A stretch of DNA of 64,000 nucleotides from Deltaproteobacteria bacterium (GCA_016178705.1 JACOST010000001.1:115391-179390); one strand, 5' to 3'; positions 42,618-52,112 are shown, counted from the first letter of the stretch. The notes: a model not told the origin generated them from the letters alone. Translations and numbers: made by a program.

Positions 42618-42950
42618 TCACGCCGACGGCAGGAGCAGCATCACCAGTCCACCCGCGACGATCAGCGCACCGCCGGCCAGTACGGCGACGGACGGGCGCT
42701 CGCCGAAGACGACGAAGCTGATCGCTTGGCTGACGACGAAGAAGATCGCGATGTAGAGGCCCATCAGACGGCCGAAGTCTATTGTACGATCGACGTTCAC
42801 CGCGAACCCATACCCGGCGAGTAGCGCACCCCCGAGCAACACGGAGATCCACGTCGATTGCACCAGCCCGCGCCGGATCATCGCGTCGCCGGTGATTTCC
42901 AGACTGGCCGCGATCGCCAAGAACACAACCGTCCGCGCCGTCGAGTTCAC
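42618..42950 (-). CDS. SMR/EamA-like small membrane transporter
   Basis: A 110-residue protein with four membrane helices: VVFLAIAASLEITGDAMIRR, VLLGGALLAGYGFAVNV, GLYIAIFFVVSQAISFVVFG and VLAGGALIVAGGLVMLLL. A Glu in helix 1 (SLEITGD) is at the position of the proton-coupling Glu of SMR pumps. GERPSVAVLAGGALIVAGG matches the typical helix 3-4 turn. The start is GTG 42950. The substrate is unknown. Confidence 0.75.
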   Translation of the reverse strand: MNSTARTVVFLAIAASLEITGDAMIRRGLVQSTWISVLLGGALLAGYGFAVNVDRTIDFGRLMGLYIAIFFVVSQAISFVVFGERPSVAVLAGGALIVAGGLVMLLLPSA

Positions 42951-43181
42951 GGCGCGTGTAGATCACATGGGCCGATCATTGCCAACGTTTCAGTCACTCG
43001 GGGCTGCGCCTCGGCGCAAGCGTCGCGACCGGCCGGGACATCGTGCGGACGTTCGATCTGCCAACGAGTGATCCACCAAATGCCATCAGCCATCGGCTAG
43101 CCGCGTAGCTTTCCTTCGCACTGCCTCGCTTGTTCGGCGTATGGAGACTACTATGAGCGCCATCACACTGCGGAGGAGTCC

Positions 43182-43808
43182 ATGAGCAATCGCGATCGGT
43201 ACGGCATCGAGACGGCGGAACAATTGCGCGCAGTGATCGGCGAACCCATGCCGGTCATCGGGATGAAGGTCGATGCTGCGCTGAACGAGTACGCGCGTGC
43301 TTTCATCGCCCGCTCCCCTTTCCTTGTGCTCTCGACTTCCGATGCCGCGGGAAGACAAGACGTATCTCCCAAGGGCGACACACCGGGGTTCGTGGCGATC
43401 GACGACGATCGCACGTTGCTCATCCCCGATCGCAAGGGCAACAAGCTCATCTACGGCTTGCAAAACATTCTCGCGAACCCGCACGTCGGCGTACTGTTCA
43501 TCATTCCCGGCGTGCGTGAAACCGTCCGGATCAACGGTCATGCCGAGCTGACTTCCGATCCGCAGATCCTCGAACGGCTCTCGACACGCGGTCAGCCCGC
43601 GCTGCTCGCCATCCGCGTCACCATCGAGGAGTGTTTCTTCCACTGCGCCAAGGCTTTCATTCGTGCGCAACTGTGGAAGCCGGAGTCGTGGCCCGCGGTG
43701 GAGCGCATCTCGTTCGGCAAGATGTTTGCCGCCAAGCTCGGCGCCGACGATCAGGTCGCACAATCGATCGATGAACTCGTCGAGGAAGACTACAAGAGCG
43801 GGCTGTAG
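43182..43808 (+). CDS. Pyridoxamine-5'-phosphate-oxidase-fold flavoprotein
   Basis: A 208-residue protein with gaggag before ATG 43182. RSPFLVLSTSDAAGRQDVSPKGD is the first strand pair and FMN-binding turn, LLIPDRKGNKLIYGLQNIL the FMN phosphate loop and ANPHVGVLFIIPG the dimer strand. This matches the MSMEG_1061-like PPOX subgroup, which often uses FMN or F420. It lies 11 bp before the cytochrome P450 gene on the same strand, so joint expression is likely. Confidence 0.88.
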   Translation: MSNRDRYGIETAEQLRAVIGEPMPVIGMKVDAALNEYARAFIARSPFLVLSTSDAAGRQDVSPKGDTPGFVAIDDDRTLLIPDRKGNKLIYGLQNILANPHVGVLFIIPGVRETVRINGHAELTSDPQILERLSTRGQPALLAIRVTIEECFFHCAKAFIRAQLWKPESWPAVERISFGKMFAAKLGADDQVAQSIDELVEEDYKSGL

Positions 43809-43819
43809 ACTTCGCAGCA

Positions 43820-45184
43820 ATGGCAGTCATGGCCAACAACGGCGGGTCGACTCGCGGACCGCGTTTCGCCACGCCGTTCGGGTTCCTGGCCGTCATGCGG
43901 GACGACGCGCTTGGCTTCCTGATGGACACGACCCGCCGCTACGGCGATGTGGTCGAGATCCGCTTCTTTCCTCTGCGTAATTTTCTCGTGACCAATCCAG
44001 CCGGCGTCAAACACATCCTGCAGGAGAACCACCGCAACTACTGGAAGGGTTCACTGTTCGGCAAACTCAAGCGCATTGCCGGTGAGGGACTCGTGTTCAG
44101 CGATGGCGACCTCTGGCGTCGCCAGCGCCAGTTGGTGCAGCCGGCATTCCATCGCGACCGCATCGCGGCGATGGCGGACATGATGACCGGCGCAACCATC
44201 GAGATGCTCGATCGCTGGCAGACGCCCGCTGCCTCGGGGCAGTCACTCAACGTAGCGGCGGAGATGTCGAAGCTCACGTTGCAGATCGTCGCCAAGGCGC
44301 TGTTCGGCACGGATCTCGAGGATGACGAGGTGGTGTTCACCGACGCTGTCTCGGGTGGGCTGGCCTATGCGAACTATTTGATGAACCACTTCCTGGCGCT
44401 GCCGCTGATCGTTCCAACGCGCGCCAACCGCGCCGGCCGCCGGGCGATCGCCACGCTCGATGAGATCGTCTGGAATATCATCGCCCGGCATCGTCGCGAA
44501 GGCGGAGACCGTGGCGACCTATTGAGCATGCTCATCGGCGCACGCGACGCGGAGACCAACGAAGCGATGACCGACCGCCAACTGCGCGATGAAGCCGTCA
44601 CCTTCCTGGTGGCGGGTCACGAGACCACCGCGGTTGCGCTCTCGTGGACGTGGCATCTGCTGTCAACGCATCCGAACGTCGAGCGGCGTTTGCACGCAGA
44701 GGTGGACGATGTCCTCGGCAAGCGCACGCCGACGTTGAGCGATCTACCCAACCTTCCCTTCGCGCGCATGGTGCTGGAGGAGTCCATGCGACTCTACCCA
44801 CCGGTATGGGCAACCGCTCGGCAGAGTTTCAAGGAAGACGACGTCTGCGGCCACCGCATCCCGGCCAACACTGTCGTGACGCTCAGTCCGTACGCGACCC
44901 ATCGCGATCCGGCGTACTGGGAAGACCCCGAGCGTTTTGATCCCGACCGTTTCTCGCCCGAGCGCAGCGCCGGCCGCCCTGAGTACGCCTACTTCCCATT
45001 CGGCGCCGGACCACGCCGCTGCATCGGCAGTCAGTTCGCGATGATGGAGGGGCAGCTGGTGCTGGCGATGATCGCACAACGGTTCCGCCTGCACGGCGAT
45101 CCAAGCCACCCGGTCGAACCCGATCCGATTCTGACCCTGCGACCGCGCAACGGACTGCCGATGACGTTGCAGTCGCGTCAGTGA
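43820..45184 (+). CDS. Cytochrome P450
   Basis: A 454-residue soluble P450. The oxygen-activating I-helix has LVAGHETTAVALSWTW, the K-helix ExxR is VLEESMRLYPP, and the heme loop is PFGAGPRRCIGSQFA with the axial Cys. Without an N-terminal anchor it resembles CYP102A- or CYP110-like fatty-acid hydroxylases. It needs external redox partners, none of which is adjacent. The PPOX flavoprotein precedes it by 11 bp. Confidence 0.95.
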   Translation: MAVMANNGGSTRGPRFATPFGFLAVMRDDALGFLMDTTRRYGDVVEIRFFPLRNFLVTNPAGVKHILQENHRNYWKGSLFGKLKRIAGEGLVFSDGDLWRRQRQLVQPAFHRDRIAAMADMMTGATIEMLDRWQTPAASGQSLNVAAEMSKLTLQIVAKALFGTDLEDDEVVFTDAVSGGLAYANYLMNHFLALPLIVPTRANRAGRRAIATLDEIVWNIIARHRREGGDRGDLLSMLIGARDAETNEAMTDRQLRDEAVTFLVAGHETTAVALSWTWHLLSTHPNVERRLHAEVDDVLGKRTPTLSDLPNLPFARMVLEESMRLYPPVWATARQSFKEDDVCGHRIPANTVVTLSPYATHRDPAYWEDPERFDPDRFSPERSAGRPEYAYFPFGAGPRRCIGSQFAMMEGQLVLAMIAQRFRLHGDPSHPVEPDPILTLRPRNGLPMTLQSRQ

Positions 45185-45214
45185 AGAGACTTCGATGAGT
45201 CGTTTGCGACCGGT

Positions 45215-45550
45215 TTACGGCCACTCGATGATTTGGCCGGCTGCCGGCGTGATGGGCGTGTGCCGCCAGCGCGCTTCGAACTCTGCCAAGTATGCAGCCG
45301 CGCGCGCCTGCGGTAGCGTCACGAGGATGATCGCAAAGTCAGGGAGTAGTTTGAGGCTGCTACCCGCAGAGTATCCGAAGAGGCGGTCTCGGGTCAGAAT
45401 CACACGAAAGCCTGCCTGAAATGCCACCTGGGTCAGAGACCCGTTCGTCAAACCGCGCCATCCACGGTTCACCGCGGTGTCGCACGAGACGCCCTGCCGA
45501 TGGAGAAACGTCACCAGCCCATTCGGCAAATTGACATCAAGCAGCCACAT
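45215..45550 (-). CDS. DUF5615 PIN-like toxin candidate
   Basis: A 111-residue protein. MWLLDVNLPNGLVTFLHRQG has the leading acidic residue of a PIN-like fold, then AVNRGWRGLTNGSL and RVILTRDRLFG with a second acidic cluster, and FAIILVTLPQ as the final strand. DUF5615 proteins pair with DUF433 antitoxins, and such a gene starts directly upstream, overlapping by 14 bp. Confidence 0.75.
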   Translation of the reverse strand: MWLLDVNLPNGLVTFLHRQGVSCDTAVNRGWRGLTNGSLTQVAFQAGFRVILTRDRLFGYSAGSSLKLLPDFAIILVTLPQARAAAYLAEFEARWRHTPITPAAGQIIEWP

Positions 45551-45782
45551 CGCGCCGATCGGTAGCGGCGCTGGCGAAGCGCAGCACTTCCGGGAGGGCT
45601 TCGCGTGGGAACTCGGAGTAGTCGCGCACGATGTCCTCGTACGACATTCCCTCAGCCAGACACGCCAGGATGAACGACACAGTAAAACGCGTGCCGCGTA
45701 TCGTCGGTTTTCCGCCGAGCCGCTCGGGATTCGTCACCAGGTACGAGTACCCGGTGATGGGCCGGTCTTCCATCGCCGTCAT
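45537..45782 (-). CDS. DUF433 antitoxin candidate
   Basis: An 81-residue protein from ATG 45782. ERLGGKPTIRGTRFTVSFILACLAEGMSYEDIVRDYS is the DUF433 HTH core in sense and order: G-G-K-P-x-I-x-G-T-R, then L-A-x-G-x-S-x-x-x-I. DUF433 proteins bind operator DNA and neutralise a DUF5615 partner. The pair lies convergent to the P450 gene. Confidence 0.82.
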   Translation of the reverse strand: MTAMEDRPITGYSYLVTNPERLGGKPTIRGTRFTVSFILACLAEGMSYEDIVRDYSEFPREALPEVLRFASAATDRRDVAA

Positions 45783-46029
45783 TGTCCCCCGCGACGGGGC
45801 CGAAGTCGAGCGGGTGACGAACCCGCCGAAGATCTGTCGCCGCTGTTCATGCCGCGTAAGCCTTCGTGTAACAGCGTTGGTGCTGGCGACGTCGCGCGTC
45901 ACACAGATGGGCTCCTATCCAAGCGCGTGCAGTTCACGCAGCAGCCCCGCGCCAAGCCTCGCAGTTTGCGTTTCCGACATAGCCTCGTGTAGGCAGGCGG
46001 CGCGATTCAGATGGCCAGGAGCAGGGAGT

Positions 46030-47496
46030 ATGACGCATTCCCTCCACACCCGCGTGATCATGCATCGAGCTCGATCCTTAATCCGGCGACATCTTGCGCT
46101 CGTCTTCACCGCCGTGGCTCTCGCCGGTTGCGGCGGCAGTACCTCAACGCCGGCGATCGACGACGAACTTCCCGCCGAGCAAGACAACGGGGCGCAAGGG
46201 CTCGACCCGTTCGGCAACGAGGCGCACGTCGCACCCATAGTGGCATGCAACGATCCACTGCGAGCCAGTGATCAGTCGCTCGTGATCCGCGTTCTGCCGC
46301 GCGGGCCGCTCGCGCCCGATGGCTCGCTGGCGTTCACCTCCGGCGTTTGCGTGTATCTTCCACCCGGATATCTCACCAGCAATCTTCGTTACCCGGTGGT
46401 CTACCTGCTGCACGGAGGCGGAGGAGACCAAGCCGATTGGGTCACCTACGGCGGCATCCGTGCGATCATGGACACTCTCGTCGCGACGGACGTCGCGAAC
46501 GCCGCCGTCGTGGTCATGCCCGACGGACGCGATGGGCAGTGGTACGACAGCTTCGACGGCAGCATCAAGAACGAGCAGTACGTGCTCGGCTACCTCATTC
46601 CGTACGTCGACCGCCACTTCCGCACGATCGCCGAACGCAGCGGGCGTGTCATCGACGGCCTATCCAATGGTGGCTACGGCGCCACGCTGTTCGCCGCCAA
46701 AGCGCCCGACCGATTCGTGGCGGCCGGGGGGATGTCGTCGAATCTGGCGGCCGTCTCCATCAGCGGACTCGGCACGGCGAGCAAGGCCCCCGCGTACCGG
46801 CACGGCAACTTGCCGGTCGATCTCGCGGGTAATCTCGATGGTGTTGATCTGACCCTCGATATCGGCACCGTCTGCATAACCGATCAGGCGATCGACGATT
46901 GCGTCACGTTTCGATTCGAGCAGGTCTTCGTGCCCGCGAACCGCGATTTCAGAGACCACCTGGCGAGTCGCGCCCCGAGCGACGGTGTCTTCGACTACCG
47001 CGAAACCGAAGGCGGCCACTCGTGGCGGTGGTGGCCGCTGTGGCTACGCGAGCGGCACCTGCCATTCTTCCTGGCCCGTCTCGCCGACCCGCGCAGTGCC
47101 GGCATCCGTCCCGTGTCGGCGGCAGCACGACCGGGTTTTCGTTATCGTACGATCGCGCAGCAGTTCTCGGTGTGGGGATACGAGGTACACGTCGAGCGAG
47201 GGGTACGCGAGTTTCTCGACCTCAGCGACGTGCGCGCCGATGGCCTCGTCGTGCAGGGTTCTGGACGGGGCACGATTCGAACCGCATCGTTGTACAAACC
47301 CCGGCACAGCTACACAGTCGCAAACGCCGGCGATGCGGACTCGCACGTCGTTGCCGACGCGGCGGGGCGAATCATCTTCACCGTTGACCTCGGCCCGTCG
47401 CACGAGCACGAGCAGTACAGCCCGCAAGCCAACGCACTCCAAGCGGCGGGCGGTTATTGGACCGTGCGCGACGTCGAGATCCGCGAGGGGAGTTGA
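46030..47496 (+). CDS. Esterase-family lipoprotein (alpha/beta hydrolase)
   Basis: From ATG 46030 the protein is 488 residues. A lipoprotein signal ends at LAGC (ALVFTAVALAGCGGS). YPVVYLLHGGGGDQADW is the oxyanion region of the esterase_D/feruloyl-esterase type, the nucleophile is in IDGLSNGGYGATLFA (G-x-S-N-G-G) and the His may be in TEGGHSWRWW. The last 130 residues form an extra beta-rich domain with no assigned function. It should sit in the outer membrane or periplasm. Its substrate is unknown. Confidence 0.85.
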   Translation: MTHSLHTRVIMHRARSLIRRHLALVFTAVALAGCGGSTSTPAIDDELPAEQDNGAQGLDPFGNEAHVAPIVACNDPLRASDQSLVIRVLPRGPLAPDGSLAFTSGVCVYLPPGYLTSNLRYPVVYLLHGGGGDQADWVTYGGIRAIMDTLVATDVANAAVVVMPDGRDGQWYDSFDGSIKNEQYVLGYLIPYVDRHFRTIAERSGRVIDGLSNGGYGATLFAAKAPDRFVAAGGMSSNLAAVSISGLGTASKAPAYRHGNLPVDLAGNLDGVDLTLDIGTVCITDQAIDDCVTFRFEQVFVPANRDFRDHLASRAPSDGVFDYRETEGGHSWRWWPLWLRERHLPFFLARLADPRSAGIRPVSAAARPGFRYRTIAQQFSVWGYEVHVERGVREFLDLSDVRADGLVVQGSGRGTIRTASLYKPRHSYTVANAGDADSHVVADAAGRIIFTVDLGPSHEHEQYSPQANALQAAGGYWTVRDVEIREGS

Positions 47497-47606
47497 GACT
47501 TGAGGACATTCCATTCCGTGAAGGCTCAATGGGCGATGAACGCCGGTAGGCGAGGCGCAAGCGAAGACTCGGGCTCGCGTGATCGGCTGAAGTCTACATT
47601 CAAGGG

Positions 47607-47650
47607 CTGACCCTGATTCTGCTCGATTCACTGACCCCGATTCTGCTCGA
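47607..47650. repeat. Two 20-bp direct repeats
   Basis: ctgaccctgattctgctcga (47607-47626) and ctgaccccgattctgctcga (47631-47650) differ at one base and are spaced 24 bp. Multiple short repeats like this occur at the tips of IS21-type elements. No transposase is present. Confidence 0.6.
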
Positions 47651-47682
47651 CGCCACCGTCATCGGTCGAGTGTTCGCCTTCC

Positions 47683-47839
47683 CTAGCAGCCCGTTGAAAA
47701 ACCTCGCTTGCTTCGAGACGCGCCTGTCGGCGCTCCTCAGCATGAGCGGTTCCTCCCTTGTGCCACAACACTTTCCCGTTCGCCCTGAGGCGCGCAGCGC
47801 CGTTTCGAAGGGCGCCGCACTTTTTCATCGGGCTGCTAG
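47683..47839. mobile_element. 157-bp MITE-like element with 19-bp terminal inverted repeats
   Basis: The left end ctagcagcccgttgaaaaa (47683-47701) and the complement of the right end (47821-47839), ctagcagcccgatgaaaaa, match at 18 of 19 positions. The 119-bp interior has no gene. Such ends with a short non-coding core define a non-autonomous transposable element. The outermost ctag may include the target duplication. It fills most of the gap between the esterase and membrane-protein genes. Confidence 0.75.
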
Positions 47840-47879
47840 TCTTGATGACGACCATCTACTGGATTAGAGAGGTGCCCGC

Positions 47880-48407
47880 ATGGGTGTTGGGACAAATCAG
47901 CAAAGCGACCCTTTGCTGTCTCATCGTACGTTCCTTGAGGCAGCACTAGAGAAGGAGGCTCACGCGTATGACAAGGCCGTGATGACCCTGTCGGGCGGGG
48001 CTCTCGCTGTTTCCTTCGCGTTCGTCAAGGACATCATCGGCGGAACTCCAGATCCAATCACTATGCCGGAGCTGTTCTGCGCGTGGATCTTCTTGTCGAC
48101 GAGTATGCTGAGCTGCCTAGGTTCGATGCTTACGAGTCAGTTTGCGTTGTATCGGGCGATTGTGCAGGTCGATCGTCCCAGAGCAGATCCTGCGTCAAAG
48201 AAGGAACCCCCAGGTGGAGGGTTCGGAATTGCAACCTGGATATTGAACATTTCCGCGGGGTGCTTCTTCGGCGTCGGGGTCATCTTTCTGGTTACCTTCG
48301 CGGCACAGAATCTAGGGCGAGTGGGCCAGACTCAAGACAAGGCTCCATCGGTGACAAGCGTATCTCCGACTGCGACACTGACCGCGACGCCAACGCCCGT
48401 GCCTTGA
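47880..48407 (+). CDS. Hypothetical membrane protein, 175 aa
   Basis: The N-terminal helix (LEAALEKEAHAYDKAVM) is amphipathic. Then come membrane segments LSGGALAVSFAFVKDIIGG, FCAWIFLSTSMLSCLGSML and, later, WILNISAGCFFGVGVIFLVT. A low-complexity tail (SVSPTATLTATPTPVP) ends the protein. No family is recognised. The gene lies next to the MITE and before an Mrr-like nuclease, in a short accessory islet. Confidence 0.65.
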   Translation: MGVGTNQQSDPLLSHRTFLEAALEKEAHAYDKAVMTLSGGALAVSFAFVKDIIGGTPDPITMPELFCAWIFLSTSMLSCLGSMLTSQFALYRAIVQVDRPRADPASKKEPPGGGFGIATWILNISAGCFFGVGVIFLVTFAAQNLGRVGQTQDKAPSVTSVSPTATLTATPTPVP

Positions 48408-48492
48408 CAGGTATTCCTGACAAGCTACCGACGAGGCGATACATAGATCACCCATTGAGCCGAGGCCAACCAAACAAGTAGAGGAGGATCTC

Positions 48493-48606
48493 ATGGGCAG
48501 TGTGCAGAGGACACGGAGGCCAACGCGTAAGCCGGCAGAGGGAGGGGTTCCGCCGCCGCCGCCGCCACCAAGGCCACCGAAACCACCCAGCTCAGCGACG
48601 TCGTGA
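48493..48606 (+). CDS. Pro-rich micro-ORF, 37 aa
   Basis: ATG 48493 sits behind a perfect ribosome site (gaggagg at 48481-48487). The product has a basic start (MGSVQRTRRPTRKP), a run of seven prolines and a Pro/Lys tail ending in SSATS. Seven consecutive Pro codons would stall ribosomes without EF-P. The strong ribosome site is the main evidence for translation; function is unknown. Confidence 0.45.
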   Translation: MGSVQRTRRPTRKPAEGGVPPPPPPPRPPKPPSSATS

Positions 48607-48791
48607 ACCGGTCGGAAGCAACAGGGAGGACGGGTCGTAGGCTGCAGAACGAAGGCATGCCGGGACGTATCTCTGGGCGGTGAATTTTGAGCCTTCATTC
48701 CCGAGGGTCAGAACCGTGGTCATCGTAGCGGAAGGGTCAGGGGTCCGGAGGGAACACAGCAGTCAGAAAACCGAGGTCCTGGAGAGAGTTG

Positions 48792-49547
48792 ATGACTCCA
48801 TTCGACGCGCAAAAGCTCAAGGACGCAATGGTGCGCACCTTAGAACTCCACAAGCACGCTGCAAAGATGTCGAAGGGTGGCTTTCTGCGGACTGCATGGT
48901 CGCCCGGCCAAGTGGACTCGTGGCTCCAGGAGCAACTCTTCGAAACCTGGAAGGAGTATCTGTTCGACTGTGCCGAACGTCACATGGAGACCCTGTTGCG
49001 GAAGAGGCGCAACCTTCTGGTGAGGGGGGACTACGGTGAGATCGATGACGAGCCACTATTGCGGGAACTCAGACATTTTCTATCGGCTTGCAACGTTACG
49101 GAGCTGGTGATGGAGCGAATCGGCGATGCTCTCTGTACAGCTTTGTATCTGACACTCGAGACTCTCGCCGACGCTGTACCGATCCAAGAAACTGATGCGG
49201 TGGCCCTCTCCCTAGAGACGTCGCCGACGGAGTACGAACACCAGTGTGCCGAACTGATGAGGACATGCGGATTCGAAGCCACAGTCACCAAAGCATCCGG
49301 TGACCAAGGCGTCGACGTCATCGCACGGAAGCCCGGGCTAACGGTTGCCTTACAGTGTAAGCTCTACGGCTCGCCAGTGGGTAACAAAGCGGTGCAAGAA
49401 ATCTACGCAGCCAAGAGTTTTGTCGGGGCGGACCTGGCTGTGGTCGTAACCAACAACGAGTTCACCGATCCGGCGCGGCAGTTGGCTCAGGCACTGGGGG
49501 TTCTGCTACTTCACGACTCGCAGATCGCAGAGTACTTTGGCAAATAG
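48792..49547 (+). CDS. Mrr-like restriction endonuclease
   Basis: A 251-residue protein from ATG 48792 (ggagaga upstream). The C-terminal domain has the PD-(D/E)xK core: SPTEYEHQCAELMRTCGF, then ASGDQGVDVIARK and VALQCKLYGSPVGNKAVQEI with the D...QxK residues, and ADLAVVVTNNEFT. This is the Mrr_cat fold of type IV enzymes, which cut modified DNA. The N-terminal half (residues 1-140) is helical and unrecognised; it may recognise the target. A defence role is likely. Confidence 0.8.
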   Translation: MTPFDAQKLKDAMVRTLELHKHAAKMSKGGFLRTAWSPGQVDSWLQEQLFETWKEYLFDCAERHMETLLRKRRNLLVRGDYGEIDDEPLLRELRHFLSACNVTELVMERIGDALCTALYLTLETLADAVPIQETDAVALSLETSPTEYEHQCAELMRTCGFEATVTKASGDQGVDVIARKPGLTVALQCKLYGSPVGNKAVQEIYAAKSFVGADLAVVVTNNEFTDPARQLAQALGVLLLHDSQIAEYFGK

Positions 49548-49978
49548 TCCGGGATGGCTGATCGAGTCTCACCTACTTGATCACTGCCCATTGGCGTGAA
49601 TTCGGAGACGTGGTGCGCTTTCGCGATCTCCCGGAGGCGCTCACCGAGGGCACGGATGAGAACGATGCGTTCGATCAGGCCGCCGATTCTCCCTATGAAC
49701 GCCGATTGACGTGATTGGCGGCGCTTGCGGGGTTTCGTATCCCACGCGCGGTCTAGTTTACGGCCGCTTCGCACGCTCGGCGAGCTCGTTCACTGCGCTG
49801 CTCACGATTCCTTGCGCCCAGACGGATATCCGCAGCCCCAAAGCCGCAGTCGGCGGCGGCATGAGTTCGCTCGCCAGGCTACGGGTTCAGCCCTTGAAAA
49901 TAGAATTTGCTCCTTCGACGCAACGGCCGCCATCGCCGGAAAGCGGGCGAATCAAAGGACTCGGCCAGCGTAGGCGTT
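49548..49978. other. 431-bp gap with no supported gene
   Basis: It lies between the Mrr-like gene and the convergent typA gene. Short ORFs on both strands have poor composition. I see no clear hairpin, repeat or RNA gene here. Confidence 0.4.
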
Positions 49979-51820
49979 CTACTCGAGTGTCTCGGCGCGG
50001 CGCTTCGGGCGTTCGACTTGTTTGAGCACGCGTTTGCGCAGGCGCACCGACTGCGGCGTGATTTCGACCAGCTCGTCGTCACCGATCCACTCGATGCCGT
50101 TTTCCAAGCCCATCTCGCGGTGCGGCGTGATGATGATGTTCTCGTCGCGGCCGGCGGCGCGGATGTTGGTGAGCTTCTTCTCGCGGCAGATGTTGACGTT
50201 GAGATCGCTCTCGCGCGAGTACTCACCGACAACCATGCCCTCGTACACGTGCGTGCTCGGCGCGATGAAGATCGTGCCGCGCTCTTGCAAATGGAAGATC
50301 GCGTACGGCGGCGCCACGCCTTCGCGATCCGACACCATCGCGCCGTTGGTGCGCGCTTGGATTGGTCCATGCCACGGCGCCCAGCCATCGAACAGCGCGT
50401 TCTGGATGCCGGTGCCGCGCGTCTCGGTGAGGAAGCGCGAGCGAAAGCCGATCAGCCCGCGCGACGGCACCGAGAATTCCAACCGCACGCGGCCGGAGCC
50501 AGCTTGCGTCATCTTGGTCATCTTGCCCTTGCGCATCGCCAGCAGCTGCGAGACCACGCCGATGTAGTCTGCGGGGACGTCGATGACGAGCAACTCGATC
50601 GGCTCGTTCAGCGCGCCGTTGACGTCGCGCGTAACCACGGTCGGCTTCGACACCATCATCTCGTAGCCTTCGCGACGCATGGTCTCGATCAAGATCGCGA
50701 GTTGCAATTCGCCGCGGCCGGTGACCCGCAACGCGTCGGGCGAGTCGGTGTCTTCAATCCGAATGCTGACGTTCTTGCGCAGCTCCTGCTCTAAGCGCTC
50801 GCGCAGCTTGCGCGAGGTCACGAACTCGCCTTCCTTGCCCGCCCACGGCGAGGTGTTGACGCTGAAGATCATCGCGATCGTCGGCTCGTCGATGCGAATC
50901 GCCGGCAGCGGACGCGGATTCTCGCGGTCGGCGATGGTGTCGCCGATGTGAATGTCCTCGATCCCCGCGATCGCGACGATGTCGCCCGCCCCCGCGGTCT
51001 CGACTTCTTGCCGCTTGAGGCCGTGCCAGGTGTAGATCTGCGTCACCTTCACCAGTGCTTGCGTGCCATCGGTGCGGCACAGCGTGTACAGACCGGCGCT
51101 CTTGAGCGCGCCGTTCTTGATCCGGCCGATGGCGAGCCGGCCGACGTAGTCGTTGTAGTCGAGATTGTTGGCCTGAAACTGAATCGGCGCATCGATGTCG
51201 CCGGCCGGTCCCGGCAGCCGCGCAACGATCAGGTCGAACAGCGGCCGCAAGTCGTTCGACGGCTGCGCCAGGTCGCGCGTCGCGGTGCCCTCGCGCGCGT
51301 TGGTGTAGACCACAGGGAACTCGATCTGCTCCACCGTCGCGTCGAGGTCGATGAACAGCGCGTAGATCTCGTCGAGTACTTCGGCGATGCGCGCGTCGGG
51401 CCGATCGATCTTGTTGACGCAGACGATCGGCGGCAGTCCCGCTTCGAGCGCCTTCTTCAGCACGAAGCGCGTCTGCGGAAGCGGCCCTTCCGAGGCATCG
51501 ACCAGCAACATCACACCGTCGACCATGGCCAGCGTGCGTTCGACCTCACCACCAAAATCGGCGTGGCCGGGCGTATCGACGATGTTGATCTTCACGCCGC
51601 CGTATTCGACCGCCGTGTTCTTCGCGAGGATCGTAATGCCCCGCTCGCGCTCCAGCGCGTTGGAGTCCATGACGCGCTCCATTACTTGCTCGTTCACGCG
51701 GAAGATCCCACTCTGATGCAGCATGGCGTCGACCAGCGTGGTCTTGCCGTGGTCAACGTGGGCGACAATGGCGATGTTGCGGATATCGGTGCGGCGGATT
51801 GGATTCGGTGATGTCATCAT
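49979..51820 (-). CDS. typA: Translational GTPase TypA/BipA
   Basis: A 613-residue translational GTPase. G1 is [13 protein letters not shown]2 RERGITI, G3 [11 protein letters not shown] and G4 NKIDRPDA; the family-specific C-terminus follows ([13 protein letters not shown] and [12 protein letters not shown]). BipA acts on the 70S ribosome in stress and cold and in 50S assembly. ATGs at 51820 and 51817 are both possible. A strong hairpin sits 15 nt ahead of the start. Confidence 0.96.
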   Translation of the reverse strand: MMTSPNPIRRTDIRNIAIVAHVDHGKTTLVDAMLHQSGIFRVNEQVMERVMDSNALERERGITILAKNTAVEYGGVKINIVDTPGHADFGGEVERTLAMVDGVMLLVDASEGPLPQTRFVLKKALEAGLPPIVCVNKIDRPDARIAEVLDEIYALFIDLDATVEQIEFPVVYTNAREGTATRDLAQPSNDLRPLFDLIVARLPGPAGDIDAPIQFQANNLDYNDYVGRLAIGRIKNGALKSAGLYTLCRTDGTQALVKVTQIYTWHGLKRQEVETAGAGDIVAIAGIEDIHIGDTIADRENPRPLPAIRIDEPTIAMIFSVNTSPWAGKEGEFVTSRKLRERLEQELRKNVSIRIEDTDSPDALRVTGRGELQLAILIETMRREGYEMMVSKPTVVTRDVNGALNEPIELLVIDVPADYIGVVSQLLAMRKGKMTKMTQAGSGRVRLEFSVPSRGLIGFRSRFLTETRGTGIQNALFDGWAPWHGPIQARTNGAMVSDREGVAPPYAIFHLQERGTIFIAPSTHVYEGMVVGEYSRESDLNVNICREKKLTNIRAAGRDENIIITPHREMGLENGIEWIGDDELVEITPQSVRLRKRVLKQVERPKRRAETLE

Positions 51821-51834
51821 CCGTGTGAAACACA

Positions 51835-51856
51835 ACGGGGGCCGGAAGGCCCCCGT
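51835..51856 (-). promoter_or_regulatory. Hairpin immediately upstream of typA
   Basis: acggggggcc-type arms (acgggggcc and ggcccccgt) pair over 9 bp around a 4-nt loop (ggaa/ttcc). On the typA strand a T-rich tract (ttgtgtttc) follows, so it may be an attenuator, a leader hairpin or the terminator of upstream transcription. Its end lies 15 nt before the typA start. Confidence 0.5.
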
Positions 51857-52034
51857 CAGTTGGCTCCTTCTAATGAGTGATGCGGCGCACCATAGCAGCC
51901 GCGCAACGCAAGCTCCAGAGGGTGGGATCGGATGACAAGCCGGGCCGGGCCGCTCCAAATGCTCCTCTGTCTTGGCGATCGCTAGTGTGCTGCGTCCGAA
52001 ATGAAGACCCATTCCGCAAACGAGAGCCTAGCGC

Positions 52035-52112
52035 GAATTTGGGAGGGCGACGCTTCCGCGGAGCCGTGTTGCAGAGCGGATCGGCTCGGCGGGAGCCTCG
52101 CCCTCCCAATTC
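52035..52112. repeat. Long inverted repeat upstream of typA
   Basis: gaatttgggagggcgacgc at 52035 pairs with the region ending gcctcgccctcccaattc at 52112, with gagccg/cggctc further inside. It is a dispersed palindrome of the type common in the intergenic regions of this genome. The gap 51857-52163 has no gene. Confidence 0.65.
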
